Part shown: piece by piece, positions 22,968-31,657 of the stretch
How positions within the stretch are numbered: position 1 is the stretch's first letter
Layout of the letters: each line of letters begins with the position of its first letter
Assembly (NCBI GenBank): GCA_944383165.1
Contig: CALWON010000015.1
Coordinates: 1 to 38,951 of the forward strand
DNA: 38,951 nt
Origin: an uncultured Oscillospiraceae bacterium
GTDB lineage: Bacteria; Bacillota; Clostridia; Oscillospirales; Oscillospiraceae
Reading direction: 5' to 3'
Translations under genes and position numbers: made by a program
The notes under the pieces: model-generated
Told to the model about the DNA's origin: nothing
Seen by the model: only the letters and a program-made list of their open reading frames with translations
Database searches by the model: none

Positions 22968-25313
22968 CTATTCCTGTTCAGAGGATGTGCCCTCGGATTT
23001 TTTTCTGGTGGTTGTCTTTGTGGTTCCGCTCTTTTTTGTGGTTGTTTTTTTCGTTGTTTCTTTTTTTGTGGCTGCTTTCTTGGTTGTCGCTTTCTTAGAA
23101 ACTGTTTTTTTTCCATCAGATACAGGCTCTGCCTGCTGTGTGTTTTCTGTTTTTTCCTCAGTCTCTTTTTTCTTCCAGCCGCCCCTCTTTTCTTCTGGCG
23201 TAAAGTTAGAACACTGTTCATTGATACAAAATGCTTTTTTTGCACCTCGTCCTGATTTTTTGAACATGGTCCAACCACACACTGGGCAATTTTCTTTTAC
23301 TGGTACATCCCAGGTCATAAAATCACATTTTTTACTCTCGTCTTTACTGTTCAACCGTTCACAACAATAATAGGTATATTGTTTGTTATTTTTCTTGCTT
23401 TTCCCTGTACGCTTGACCAGCCTGCCGCCACACTTGGGGCATTTCCCTGGCATTTCTACCACCAGCGGCATAGTAAATTCACACTCTGGCCAACCTGGGC
23501 AGGCCAAAAAACGACCAAAGCGACCGGATTTAATCACCAGATTACGACCACATTCCGGGCAAATTTCCTCTGACACCTCATCTGGAATTTTGATGCGCTC
23601 CCCATCCAGTTCCTGCTCTGCCTTGCGCATCTCTGCCTGAAAATCCTGATAGAACCCTCTCAGCACCTGTTTCCAGTCTACGGTACCCTCTTCCACTTTG
23701 TCCAGTTCTTCCTCCATCTGTGCGGTAAAGGTGGGGTCAACAATATCCTGAAATTTGTCCTTCATCAAACTGGTGACAACCTCACCTAAGGGGGTCGGCC
23801 GCAGTGCTTTCCCCTCTTTCACCACATATTCACGGTTTAAAATGGTGGAAATGGTAGGCGCATAGGTAGAGGGGCGTCCAATGCCCTTTTCCTCTAGAGC
23901 CCGGATCAAAGTGGCCTCTGAATAGCGGGCTGGGGGCTGTGTAAAGTGCTGCTGTTTGTCTGTTTTCTGTAGTTCCAGCATCTCCCCCTCTTTCAAATCG
24001 GGCAAGGGAGACTGTGGAGCTTCCTCCTCATCGTCCCTTCCCTCCTCGTAGACCGCAGTAAATCCAGAGAATTTTAATTCGGAATGGCTGGCACGGAAAG
24101 TATAGCCAGCAGCCTGTGTCTCAATGGATACACTGTCATAAATGGCACTTGCCATCTGGCAGGCCAAAAAGCGGCTCCAAATCAATTTATAGAGGCGATA
24201 TTGGTCGGTTGTCAAATCCTTTTTGATATCCTCTGGAATCAAATTCACATCAGATGGGCGAATGGCTTCATGGGCGTCCTGGGCATTGCCTTTGGTTTTA
24301 TAGTGTCTGGCTTTTGGGGGATAGTAATCTGTTCCATACCGGTTGACAATCAAGTTTTTGGCAGCTGCCACTGCCTCATCCGAGATCCGCAGGGAGTCTG
24401 TACGCATGTAGGTAATCAAACCGACAGTCCCCTCCCCTGTGATGTCAATGCCCTCATAGAGCTGCTGGGCAATGGACATGGTACGGGCTGGGGTCATATT
24501 TAACTTTCTGGATGCCTCCTGCTGCAAAGTGGACGTGGTAAAGGGTGGGGCTGGATTTCTCTGCTTATCCTGCCGTTTCACCTTGGTAACAGAAAATGGA
24601 GCTTTGGACACGGCTGCAATAATCTCATCTGCCTCCTGTTCATTGTGCAGTTCCATTTTTTTCTCCTGCCCATAGAAAGCAGCCTTAAATCCTCCTAAAT
24701 TTGGTCGGATTCTTTGTAAATCTACCTCAATAGACCAGTATTCCTGAGGCTGGAACGCCTTGATTTCCTCCTCTTTCTCTACCACCAGTCTGGTTGCCAC
24801 AGACTGAACACGACCGGCAGACAGTCCCCGTTTGATTTTCTTCCACAGGAGTGGTGAGAGCTGATACCCTACAATTCGGTCCAAAATACGGCGTGCCTGC
24901 TGGGCGTTCACCAGATTCTGGTCAATGGCTCTTGGGGATGCAATGGAGTCATTGACCACTTTTTTCGTGATTTCATTAAAGGTCACACGGTAGGTTTTAT
25001 CATCTGGAATCCCCAGCAATTCCTTCAAATGCCATGAAATGGCCTCTCCCTCTCGGTCAGGGTCAGTAGCAAGAAAGACTTTGCCACTTTTCTTGGCTGA
25101 TTTTTTCAAGTCGTTGATGGTATCTTCTTTTCCTTTGATGGGCTGGTAGTCAGGCTCAAAATCCTGTTCCACATCCACCCCTAACTTACTTTTTGGCAAA
25201 TCCCGTACATGCCCCATAGAGGCCTTGACTTCATACCCTGGTCCCAAATATTTTCCGATTGTTTTTGCCTTTGATGGTGACTCAACAATGACTAAGTCGG
25301 TCTTTGTTGCCAT
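22968..25313 (-). CDS. topA: DNA topoisomerase I
   Basis: 781 residues. Relaxes negative supercoils; type IA. The start at 25313 (MATKTDL) has GGGAGG 7 nt before it; the longer frame lacks support. Toprim motif VIVESPSKAKTIGKYLG at residue 8 and DPDREGE at 84-90; catalytic Tyr302 in GLITYMRTDS. Three Cys4 zinc ribbons follow (CPECGRNLV; CPKCGGRLV with CCERLNSKDESKKC; CPVCGWTM with CINEQC). The last ~50 residues are a Lys/Thr repeat tail (TTKKAATKKETTKKTTTKK), probably for nonspecific DNA binding. Between it and dprA lie 61 bases without further signals. Confidence 0.98.
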   Translation of the reverse strand: MATKTDLVIVESPSKAKTIGKYLGPGYEVKASMGHVRDLPKSKLGVDVEQDFEPDYQPIKGKEDTINDLKKSAKKSGKVFLATDPDREGEAISWHLKELLGIPDDKTYRVTFNEITKKVVNDSIASPRAIDQNLVNAQQARRILDRIVGYQLSPLLWKKIKRGLSAGRVQSVATRLVVEKEEEIKAFQPQEYWSIEVDLQRIRPNLGGFKAAFYGQEKKMELHNEQEADEIIAAVSKAPFSVTKVKRQDKQRNPAPPFTTSTLQQEASRKLNMTPARTMSIAQQLYEGIDITGEGTVGLITYMRTDSLRISDEAVAAAKNLIVNRYGTDYYPPKARHYKTKGNAQDAHEAIRPSDVNLIPEDIKKDLTTDQYRLYKLIWSRFLACQMASAIYDSVSIETQAAGYTFRASHSELKFSGFTAVYEEGRDDEEEAPQSPLPDLKEGEMLELQKTDKQQHFTQPPARYSEATLIRALEEKGIGRPSTYAPTISTILNREYVVKEGKALRPTPLGEVVTSLMKDKFQDIVDPTFTAQMEEELDKVEEGTVDWKQVLRGFYQDFQAEMRKAEQELDGERIKIPDEVSEEICPECGRNLVIKSGRFGRFLACPGWPECEFTMPLVVEMPGKCPKCGGRLVKRTGKSKKNNKQYTYYCCERLNSKDESKKCDFMTWDVPVKENCPVCGWTMFKKSGRGAKKAFCINEQCSNFTPEEKRGGWKKKETEEKTENTQQAEPVSDGKKTVSKKATTKKAATKKETTKKTTTKKSGTTKTTTRKKSEGTSSEQE

Positions 25314-25374
25314 TTGACAACCTCCCATATGAAAAATACAAAACATGTGACATTGCACATGGTATCTTTAATTT

Positions 25375-26586
25375 TTATGATTGCGCTTTGAACCGCTTTC
25401 CTGGCTGCTCCTCAATGAGACCATAAATTTGCAGCACAGACAAAATACTTAAAATCTGTCTCACTGGGATCTGTGCCCATTCCACCAGTTCATCTGGCTC
25501 ACAGGCACGTTTTTTCTCCCTTATGATCGCCAAAACATGGCGTTCTTGCTCTGTCAGCCCTAGGCTTTCTTCATCGGGTAACGTCTTTTGTTCTTGTGGC
25601 TCAGGTTTTGGCTCAGATGGCTGTATGTTCTGTGGTTTTTCCTGCTTCTCTAATACCGCTTCGATCCGCTTTTGAAGCACCTGTTGATTCATTGGCGACA
25701 TGGTCTGCAATTTTTGTGGAAAATAACTCCAATACTCCTCTAATATATCCTCATAACCTGTAATTGGGCGTGCCCCCTGCCGCAACAGCCAGTTGGGTCC
25801 CTCACTGTTTTGAGAATCAATGTTTCCTGGCACAGCAAATACATCCCGATTTTGCTCCAGTGCATGTTCGATGGTGCGCATGGTGCCACTGTGCCGCCTG
25901 CATTCCACTGCCACTACGCCCAATGACAATCCGCTGATGATCCGGTTCCGGATGGGAAAATATTCCCCTAGATGGGGTGTCCCAGGCGGTCTCTCACTGA
26001 TCACAGCTCCCACAGCAGCCACATCATGATAAAGTCCAATATTTTGCCTTGGGTATGGCAAGTCCACCCCACCTGCCAAAATAGAAACCACTGGTCTGCC
26101 ACTCTGTAGGGCACCCTTCAGGGCTGCTGCATCAATCCCCTGTGCCATACCAGAAACCAGCAAGCCTCCCGATTTTGAAATCCCATAACCTAGCTGAGTG
26201 GCAACCCGCTGCCCATACTGGGATGGGGTCCTGGTCCCTACCACACCAATCACAGGCTCTTGGTCAAATTGGATGGTCCTGCCCAGAATATAAAGTACAA
26301 TGGGTGGGTCTGCAAGTTCCCGCAGCCTTTGAGGGTAATCCCCATCCCCATAGGTCATCACACGCAGGTTCAACCGCTCACATGCCTCTAAAATCTGTTC
26401 CACCTGCTCCATTGACTTATCACACAGGCTTTCCCTCATGTGTGGGGACAAGACTGGGAGTTCCTCATAGAGATGGGATGGTGCATAGTATACCCGCTCT
26501 GGTGTTCCAAAGTACTCCAATATCTCACAAATGGCATTGGGTTTGATCCCCCTTCGGGTCGCCAGCCAAATCCACTCTTTGAGCAT
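25375..26586 (-). CDS. dprA: DNA processing protein DprA (Smf)
   Basis: 403 residues. Loads RecA onto incoming single-stranded DNA in transformation. Start taken at 26586 (MLKEW), where AGAGG is about 9 nt away; the ATG three codons upstream directly touches the AGAGG. SAM-like N-terminal part (~1-75), Rossmann core with GVVGTRTPSQYGQRVA, VSGMAQGIDAAALKGAL and VFAVPGNIDSQNSEGPNWLLRQGA, then a Pro/Gln-rich linker (~310-345) and a C-terminal winged helix (DELVEWAQIPVRQILSILSVL). No other competence gene is in the window, so a role in natural uptake is not assured. Confidence 0.96.
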   Translation of the reverse strand: MLKEWIWLATRRGIKPNAICEILEYFGTPERVYYAPSHLYEELPVLSPHMRESLCDKSMEQVEQILEACERLNLRVMTYGDGDYPQRLRELADPPIVLYILGRTIQFDQEPVIGVVGTRTPSQYGQRVATQLGYGISKSGGLLVSGMAQGIDAAALKGALQSGRPVVSILAGGVDLPYPRQNIGLYHDVAAVGAVISERPPGTPHLGEYFPIRNRIISGLSLGVVAVECRRHSGTMRTIEHALEQNRDVFAVPGNIDSQNSEGPNWLLRQGARPITGYEDILEEYWSYFPQKLQTMSPMNQQVLQKRIEAVLEKQEKPQNIQPSEPKPEPQEQKTLPDEESLGLTEQERHVLAIIREKKRACEPDELVEWAQIPVRQILSILSVLQIYGLIEEQPGKRFKAQS

Positions 26587-26607
26587 ACCTGCCATCCTCT
26601 TTTCTTT

Positions 26608-27369
26608 TTATTCCCGTACCATTTCCCATAGTATAACCGTTGCAGCTACTGCCGCATTGAGGGATTCACACCGCTCCTGTATGGGGATTTTCAGGGTTTT
26701 CTCGCTTTGCTCCAACAAAAATTGGGAGACACCCTGTCCTTCACTCCCTACCACAACTGCACATCTGGTCATAGATACCTCCCGCACATCTATGGTATCC
26801 TCTCGCAACGCTGTGGCATAGAGGGGAAGTTGGGAGCGGCAAAGCAGTCTCACCAGTTCCTCTCTGCTGCACTCCCATACTGGCATACGAAAACAGGCCC
26901 CCATAGATGCCCGTACCGTTTTTGGGTGATAGGGGGATGCACACCCATCCATTAGAAAAATCCCATCAATCCCTAGTCCATCTGCGGTACGCCAGATGGT
27001 TCCCACATTGCCTGGGTCCTGTACCCCATCCAGAACCAAATATCTCTGCCCTGTCAACTGCTCTGGTGGGGCTGTATCTGGAAGCTGACACAGGAACAAC
27101 GCCCCCTGAGCGGTCTGCATGGGGGAGATACTCTCCATCACGTCCCCTGGTACCACAACCACCCTTACCCCATCTGGGACAGGTGGCACAGCAACCCCTT
27201 CTGACACAACCACTGTACGCAATGGTGCCTTCCATCGGACTGCCTCCTCCAGCAATTTGACCCCATCTCCCAGATAGAGCTGTTCCTCCCTGCGTACCTT
27301 GCCACTTCCTCCGGCAAGTTTCCGAACCTTCATTAAAAGTGGATTTTTCCGACTGGTTACTTGTTCCAT
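26608..27369 (-). CDS. TrmH family RNA 2'-O-methyltransferase (SpoU)
   Basis: 253 residues. Uses S-adenosylmethionine to methylate a ribose in tRNA or rRNA. N-terminal substrate-binding domain (~1-105, TSRKNPLLMKVRKL, EQLYLGDGVKLLEEA) and SPOUT knot with motif 1 DGVQDPGNVGTIWRTADG, motif 2 VVGSEGQGVS and motif 3 IPIQERCESLNAAVAATVILWE. In motif 3 the usual Gly/Met before the ESLN is Gln-Glu-Arg-Cys, a mild variation. Start ATG shares its A with the stop of ktrA (TGATG), so the genes are coupled. The exact RNA target (RlmB-like or TsnR-like) is not decidable here. Confidence 0.92.
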   Translation of the reverse strand: MEQVTSRKNPLLMKVRKLAGGSGKVRREEQLYLGDGVKLLEEAVRWKAPLRTVVVSEGVAVPPVPDGVRVVVVPGDVMESISPMQTAQGALFLCQLPDTAPPEQLTGQRYLVLDGVQDPGNVGTIWRTADGLGIDGIFLMDGCASPYHPKTVRASMGACFRMPVWECSREELVRLLCRSQLPLYATALREDTIDVREVSMTRCAVVVGSEGQGVSQFLLEQSEKTLKIPIQERCESLNAAVAATVILWEMVRE

Positions 27370-28016
27370 CACATCCGCTCCAGTTGTTCAATATCTTGGT
27401 TGCGTCCCAATACGACCAGGCAGTCCCTCTCTTGAAAACGGTAATCCCTGCCTGGTGCAATGTTCATCTGTTCCTCATGCTGTACCGCAATGATGGTCAA
27501 ATTCCATTTTGCACGGATATCCAGCTCCACAATAGAACGACCTACCCATTTTTTCGGTACCAGACGTTCTACAATGGAGTATTCACTGGACAGTTCAATA
27601 AAATTCAAAATATCCCCATTGGATAAATTGCGTGCCAGCCTGACAGCCATTTCACTCTCTGGGAACACCACAGAGTCCGCCCCGATTTTTTCCAGCACTT
27701 TGCTATGTACCTGGCTATTTGCCTTACTTACCACATAGGGGACACCCAATTCCCTTAAATTCAGTGTAATCAAGGCACTGGTTCCTATGTCCCCACCGGC
27801 GGCCACAACCGCACAATCAAAGTTACGTGCACCCAAACTTTTTAACAGTTCTGGGTCCCTGGCATCCCCAATGGCAGCATGAACCACATGGTCTGCCACG
27901 GTCTGCACCCGCTCCTCCAAAATGTCCAGCGCCAGTACCTCATGCCCCTGTACACTTAATTCCAGGGCCAGTGCGGTACCAAAACGACCCAAACCCACAA
28001 TCAAAAAACTTTTCAT
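27369..28016 (-). CDS. ktrA: Ktr/Trk potassium uptake regulatory subunit (RCK domain)
   Basis: 215 residues, cytoplasmic. RCK_N with nucleotide fold FLIVGLGRFGTALALEL and VVAAGGDIGTSALITLNLRELG, then RCK_C (~residue 135 onward, RLVPKKWVGRSIVELDIRAKWN). Gates a membrane KtrB/TrkH channel; c-di-AMP binding at RCK_C is known in the family. Start set at 28016 (MKSFLIVG), 10 nt after GAGGAG. No channel subunit is in the window. It heads the unit with the TrmH-family gene and probably dprA. Upstream are two overlapping promoters and a hairpin. Confidence 0.93.
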   Translation of the reverse strand: MKSFLIVGLGRFGTALALELSVQGHEVLALDILEERVQTVADHVVHAAIGDARDPELLKSLGARNFDCAVVAAGGDIGTSALITLNLRELGVPYVVSKANSQVHSKVLEKIGADSVVFPESEMAVRLARNLSNGDILNFIELSSEYSIVERLVPKKWVGRSIVELDIRAKWNLTIIAVQHEEQMNIAPGRDYRFQERDCLVVLGRNQDIEQLERM

Positions 28017-28056
28017 TCTGTTCATTCTCCTCACTTGCCAATCTGTGCGCAGAAAA

Positions 28057-28174
28057 GCATACCAACAGCCCTTCTATTGGTATGCCATTGCCTCGCTTAT
28101 CACCCACAACACAGAGAATGCCTCGCCTAGAATGGGTATAAGTATAGCATACTGACTTTTTGGATTCAAGTCAA
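28057..28174 (-). promoter_or_regulatory. ktrA promoters and leader hairpin
   Basis: Two overlapping minus-strand promoters, each with a 17-nt spacer: TTGACT (28174-28169) with TATGCT (28151-28146), and TTGAAT (28169-28164) with TATACT (28146-28141). The ~120-nt leader contains a 9-bp inverted repeat GCATACCAA / TTGGTATGC (28057-28065, 28077-28085) and two GCGAGGCA copies on the minus strand. No ydaO consensus was recognised. Confidence 0.62.
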
Positions 28175-28218
28175 CTGATTTCTTTTCTCACATTCTGTTT
28201 GGGTTACACAAGATGTAT

Positions 28219-28247
28219 TTGACTTTTTTTCTGTTATCTTATACTAT
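28219..28247 (+). promoter_or_regulatory. ilvD promoter
   Basis: TTGACT (28219-28224), 17-nt spacer, TACTAT (28242-28247). The leader of about 45 nt has no T-box or attenuator and ends in AAGGAGG 10 nt before the ATG. Confidence 0.72.
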
Positions 28248-28297
28248 ATGGTCATACGTTTCAACTGTGAGGTTGTATTTTCAAGGAGGTTTCTTTC

Positions 28298-29959
28298 ATG
28301 CGTAGCGATGTCATCACCAAAGGGGTACCTGCTGCCCCAAACCGTTCTTTGCTGTATGCCCTGGGCTACACCAAAGAAGAACTGGAACGTCCACTGATTG
28401 GTGTGGTCTGCTCTTATAACGAAATTGTTCCCGGTCATATGAATCTGGACAAGATTTCTGAGGCAGTAAAATCTGGTATCCGGGCAGCCGGTGGCACTCC
28501 AGTTGAATTTCCTGCCATTGCTGTGTGTGACGGGATTGCAATGGGACATGTGGGCATGAAATATTCCCTTGTAACCCGCGATTTGATTGCAGATTCCACA
28601 GAGGCAATGGCAATGGCCCATCAGTTTGATGGGCTTGTCATGATTCCCAACTGTGACAAAAATGTGCCCGGCTTACTGATGGCAGCCGCTCGCGTCAATG
28701 TCCCCACCATTTTTGTCTCCGGTGGTCCCATGCTGGCTGGAACCATGAACGACGGCAGTCGCACCTGTTTGAGCCACATGTTTGAGGCAGTGGGTTCCTA
28801 CTATGCCGGCAAGCTGGATGAAAGCGGTTTAGAGGAATATGAAAACAACGCCTGCCCCACCTGTGGTTCCTGTTCTGGTATGTACACTGCCAATTCTATG
28901 AACTGCCTCACTGAGGCAATCGGTATGGCTCTGCGTGGCAATGGGACCATTCCCGCTGTCTACTCTGCCCGTCTGAGACTGGCAAAACACGCTGGTATGC
29001 AGATTATGGAGCTGGTCAAGAAAAATATCCGTCCCCGTGATATTATGACAGAGGCTGCCTTCCACAATGCGGAAACCATTGATATGGCTCTAGGCTGCTC
29101 CACCAACACCATGCTCCATCTGCCAGCCATTGCCCATGAGTGTGGCATTGAATTGAGCTTTGACAAGGCAAATGAAATCTCTGCCAAAACCCCCAACCTG
29201 TGCCACTTGGCTCCTGCTGGCAATACCTATATGGAAGATTTGGAACGGGCTGGTGGTGTCTATGCTGTCATGTCTGAGCTTGTCAAAGCTGGATTATTGG
29301 ATACCAGCCTCATCACCTGTACTGGTAAAACCATTGCAGAAAATCTGGAAGGTGTGGTCAACCGAAACCATGATGTCATTCGCCCCATTGAAAACCCCTA
29401 TTCCAAAACAGGCGGTATTGCAGTCTTAAAGGGAAATCTTGCCCCTGATGGATGTGTGGTCAAGCAGTCTGCTGTGGCAGAAGAAATGATGGTACACCAA
29501 GGTCCTGCCCGTGTGTTTGACTGCGAGGATGACGCCATCAAGGCAATTTATGCAGGAAAAATTGTAGCTGGCGATGTGGTTGTGATTCGATATGAGGGTC
29601 CAAAAGGTGGTCCTGGTATGCGTGAAATGCTCAACCCCACCTCTGCTATTGCAGGCATGGGACTGGATAAGGATGTGGCCCTGATTACAGACGGTCGTTT
29701 CTCTGGTGCAACCAGAGGCGCCTCCATTGGGCATGTGTCACCAGAAGCTGCATCCGGTGGTCCCATCGGTTTGGTAGAAGAAGGGGACATCATTTCCATC
29801 GACATTCCCAACCGCTCCATTACATTAAATGTATCTGATGAAGTATTGGCAGAACGCCGTGCAAAGTGGGTCTGCCCAGAACCTCGTATCAAGACTGGAT
29901 ATCTGGCACGCTATGCCAAGCTGGTATCCTCTGCTGACCGTGGTGCCGTATTGGAGTAA
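28298..29959 (+). CDS. ilvD: Dihydroxy-acid dehydratase
   Basis: 553 residues. Dehydrates dihydroxy acids to 2-keto acids in valine, leucine and isoleucine synthesis, using an iron-sulfur cluster. Conserved parts: [53 protein letters not shown] with a cluster Cys, [18 protein letters not shown] with another, and [12 protein letters not shown] near the C-terminal swivel domain. The VPGH reading in place of PCN is like the oxygen-labile E. coli enzyme, which suits an anaerobe (family knowledge, not proven here). Single-gene unit; the terminator at 29993 is shared with radC on the other strand. Confidence 0.98.
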   Translation: MRSDVITKGVPAAPNRSLLYALGYTKEELERPLIGVVCSYNEIVPGHMNLDKISEAVKSGIRAAGGTPVEFPAIAVCDGIAMGHVGMKYSLVTRDLIADSTEAMAMAHQFDGLVMIPNCDKNVPGLLMAAARVNVPTIFVSGGPMLAGTMNDGSRTCLSHMFEAVGSYYAGKLDESGLEEYENNACPTCGSCSGMYTANSMNCLTEAIGMALRGNGTIPAVYSARLRLAKHAGMQIMELVKKNIRPRDIMTEAAFHNAETIDMALGCSTNTMLHLPAIAHECGIELSFDKANEISAKTPNLCHLAPAGNTYMEDLERAGGVYAVMSELVKAGLLDTSLITCTGKTIAENLEGVVNRNHDVIRPIENPYSKTGGIAVLKGNLAPDGCVVKQSAVAEEMMVHQGPARVFDCEDDAIKAIYAGKIVAGDVVVIRYEGPKGGPGMREMLNPTSAIAGMGLDKDVALITDGRFSGATRGASIGHVSPEAASGGPIGLVEEGDIISIDIPNRSITLNVSDEVLAERRAKWVCPEPRIKTGYLARYAKLVSSADRGAVLE

Positions 29960-29992
29960 ACTGTATCAGCCATAAAACGCAATTTACATGAA

Positions 29993-30038
29993 AAATCCCA
30001 GTAGGAAGCAAAACTATGCTCGCTTCTTACTGGGATTT
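29993..30038. terminator. Bidirectional terminator between ilvD and radC
   Basis: 17-bp stem with one G-T pair (29993-30009 with 30022-30038; AAATCCCAGTA arm). A-rich before and T-rich after in both directions. Confidence 0.85.
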
Positions 30039-30051
30039 CTGTTGCAATCAT

Positions 30052-30750
30052 TCAGAAAAAGGTCAAATTTCGATAGGGCTGACTTTGTCCCATACTCACC
30101 ATATCGCCATCCACAAAGAGTAGATGATCCACCAGTTCAATTCCAATGGGTTCCAATGCACTGCGCAGCACATCAGTTACCATCCAATCTGCCTCTGAAG
30201 GAATGGCAAGATTGCTCACATGGTTGTGGGCTACATAAATACGCACTGAACGCAGACCCAATGCCTCCTCAGCGATGCGCCTGACGTTCATCTCTGCCAT
30301 TTCCACGCTGCCTTCTGCCACTTTTCTGACTCCAAGCACCTGCCTCTTTCCATCCAGACACAACACATACACCATCTCATTTCTGGCTCCAAAAAAGTAT
30401 GGTTCCAGCCATGGGTATGCGTCCTCTGGACGATTGATGACAGAATTCAAGGCAGTCCTACTGGCTTTATAGCGCCCCAATACCGAGGGCAGCATCCGCA
30501 AAAAAGTGGCTGTGTGCTGCCCCACTCCGTCCACTTTTTTCAGCTCCTCTACTGAGGCATCCAACACACCAGAGAGGGAACCAAAGTGTTCAATCAATCT
30601 GTGGGCAAGCGGATTCACATCCCCCTGTGGGATGGCAAAAAACAGCATCAGCTCCAACACCCGATGGTCAGGCCATCCCTCTATGCCACGGGCGAGAAAC
30701 TCCTGCTTCATTCGGTCACGGTGCCCTGTATGGCTGTGTTTTTCTGCCAC
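30052..30750 (-). CDS. radC: RadC family JAMM-domain protein
   Basis: 232 residues. N-terminal UPF0758/helix-hairpin-helix part (~1-105, ELKKVDGVGQHTATFLRML) and a JAMM/MPN domain (~110-232). Metal ligands are in place: HNH, seven residues, Ser, two residues, Asp (HNHVSNLAIPSEAD). The family normally reads HNHPSGDP; here Pro and Gly are Val and Asn, an unusual variation near the active site. The start is a GTG at 30750 with GGGGG about 8 nt before it. It lies 18 nt after pyrE and is probably co-transcribed. The biochemical role of RadC is not firmly established; link to DNA repair has been questioned. Confidence 0.92.
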   Translation of the reverse strand: MAEKHSHTGHRDRMKQEFLARGIEGWPDHRVLELMLFFAIPQGDVNPLAHRLIEHFGSLSGVLDASVEELKKVDGVGQHTATFLRMLPSVLGRYKASRTALNSVINRPEDAYPWLEPYFFGARNEMVYVLCLDGKRQVLGVRKVAEGSVEMAEMNVRRIAEEALGLRSVRIYVAHNHVSNLAIPSEADWMVTDVLRSALEPIGIELVDHLLFVDGDMVSMGQSQPYRNLTFF

Positions 30751-30768
30751 AGCATCGCCCCCTGACCC

Positions 30769-31443
30769 TTATGCCTTCGCTCCGTATTGAGCCAGATATG
30801 CCTCCATCTTCTCCTTCATCTCATCATCAATGTACACCTTGCCATCAACAGGGTGATTGTGAAGGAAGTCAATCACTTCTCGCACTGTGACAATTGGGAA
30901 TACCTGAATTCCATAATCTTGACGCAGCTCATCCAGAGTAGAGCAGTCACGGGTACCCCGCTCCATGCGGTCCACGGAGACAAACAATGCCTTCATGTTC
31001 ACATCTGCCACATGCTTGAATAGTTCAATGGACTCACGCACTGCGGTACCAGCGGTCACGACATCCTCAATAATTGCCACATTGTCCCCGTCCTGTGGCT
31101 TATAGCCCACCATGGAACCACCCTCACCGTGGTCCTTTACCTCCTTGCGGTTGAAGCAGTAGGGCAAATCACGCTCGTAGTTGCGGTAGAGAGAAGCAGC
31201 CGCAGACACTGCCAAAGGAATCCCCTTGTAGGCAGGTCCAAAGAGACAGGTAATCCCCTCTGGCATATGCTCCTGAATACAGGCAGCATAGTAGTCTCCC
31301 AGTTTTGCCGCCTGTGCGCCTGTTTTGTAATTGCCTGTGTTGACAAAATAGGGGGTTTTACGACCAGACTTGGTGGTAAAGTCCCCAAAGGTCAATACAC
31401 CGGAGCGTACCATAAATGTAATAAACTCTTCCCGATATGTCAT
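30769..31443 (-). CDS. pyrE: Orotate phosphoribosyltransferase
   Basis: 224 residues. Joins orotate and PRPP to give OMP in pyrimidine synthesis. PRPP loop VAIIEDVVTAGTAVRESI at ~125-142; SGRKTPYFVNTGNYKTG near the N-terminus binds orotate; YCFNRKEVKDHGEGGSMVG is the flexible catalytic loop with Lys and His. The start at 31443 (MTYREEF) follows GTGAGG at 8 nt; the longer frame from 31560 starts upstream of the promoter. No other pyr gene is nearby. It is followed by radC. Confidence 0.97.
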   Translation of the reverse strand: MTYREEFITFMVRSGVLTFGDFTTKSGRKTPYFVNTGNYKTGAQAAKLGDYYAACIQEHMPEGITCLFGPAYKGIPLAVSAAASLYRNYERDLPYCFNRKEVKDHGEGGSMVGYKPQDGDNVAIIEDVVTAGTAVRESIELFKHVADVNMKALFVSVDRMERGTRDCSTLDELRQDYGIQVFPIVTVREVIDFLHNHPVDGKVYIDDEMKEKMEAYLAQYGAKA

Positions 31444-31498
31444 CGCTATAACCTCACATTTCCGCATAAATTCAAACCACTTCTGTGGTAGCCCTTGC

Positions 31499-31527
31499 AT
31501 TATATCATTATCCTTTTGGTAATACAA
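31499..31527 (-). promoter_or_regulatory. pyrE-radC promoter
   Basis: Minus strand TTGTAT (31527-31522), 17-nt spacer, TATAAT (31504-31499). The ~50-nt leader contains a short hairpin ACCAC/GTGGT (31476-31489); no PyrR-type attenuator is seen. Confidence 0.75.
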
Positions 31528-31565
31528 GAATCCGACCTGGATTTCGACTTTTTCTTCCATAGCGC

Positions 31566-31657
31566 TTTACGCCACATAGGCAACCTGTTATAATGGTTTT
31601 ATCCCCATATCCCTACAGAGGAGGTCAGCTGTACAGTGCCACGCTGTACTGTTTGCT
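31566..31657 (+). promoter_or_regulatory. Kinase promoter and leader with displaced ribosome site
   Basis: Extended -10 TGTTATAAT (TATAAT at 31589-31594) with a weak -35 TTTACG (31566-31571). A strong ribosome site AGAGGAGG (31617-31624) lies 33 nt before the ATG at 31658. Between them GTACAG (31631-31636) pairs with CTGTAC (31644-31649); folding this hairpin would shorten the effective spacing to about 14 nt. Confidence 0.55.
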
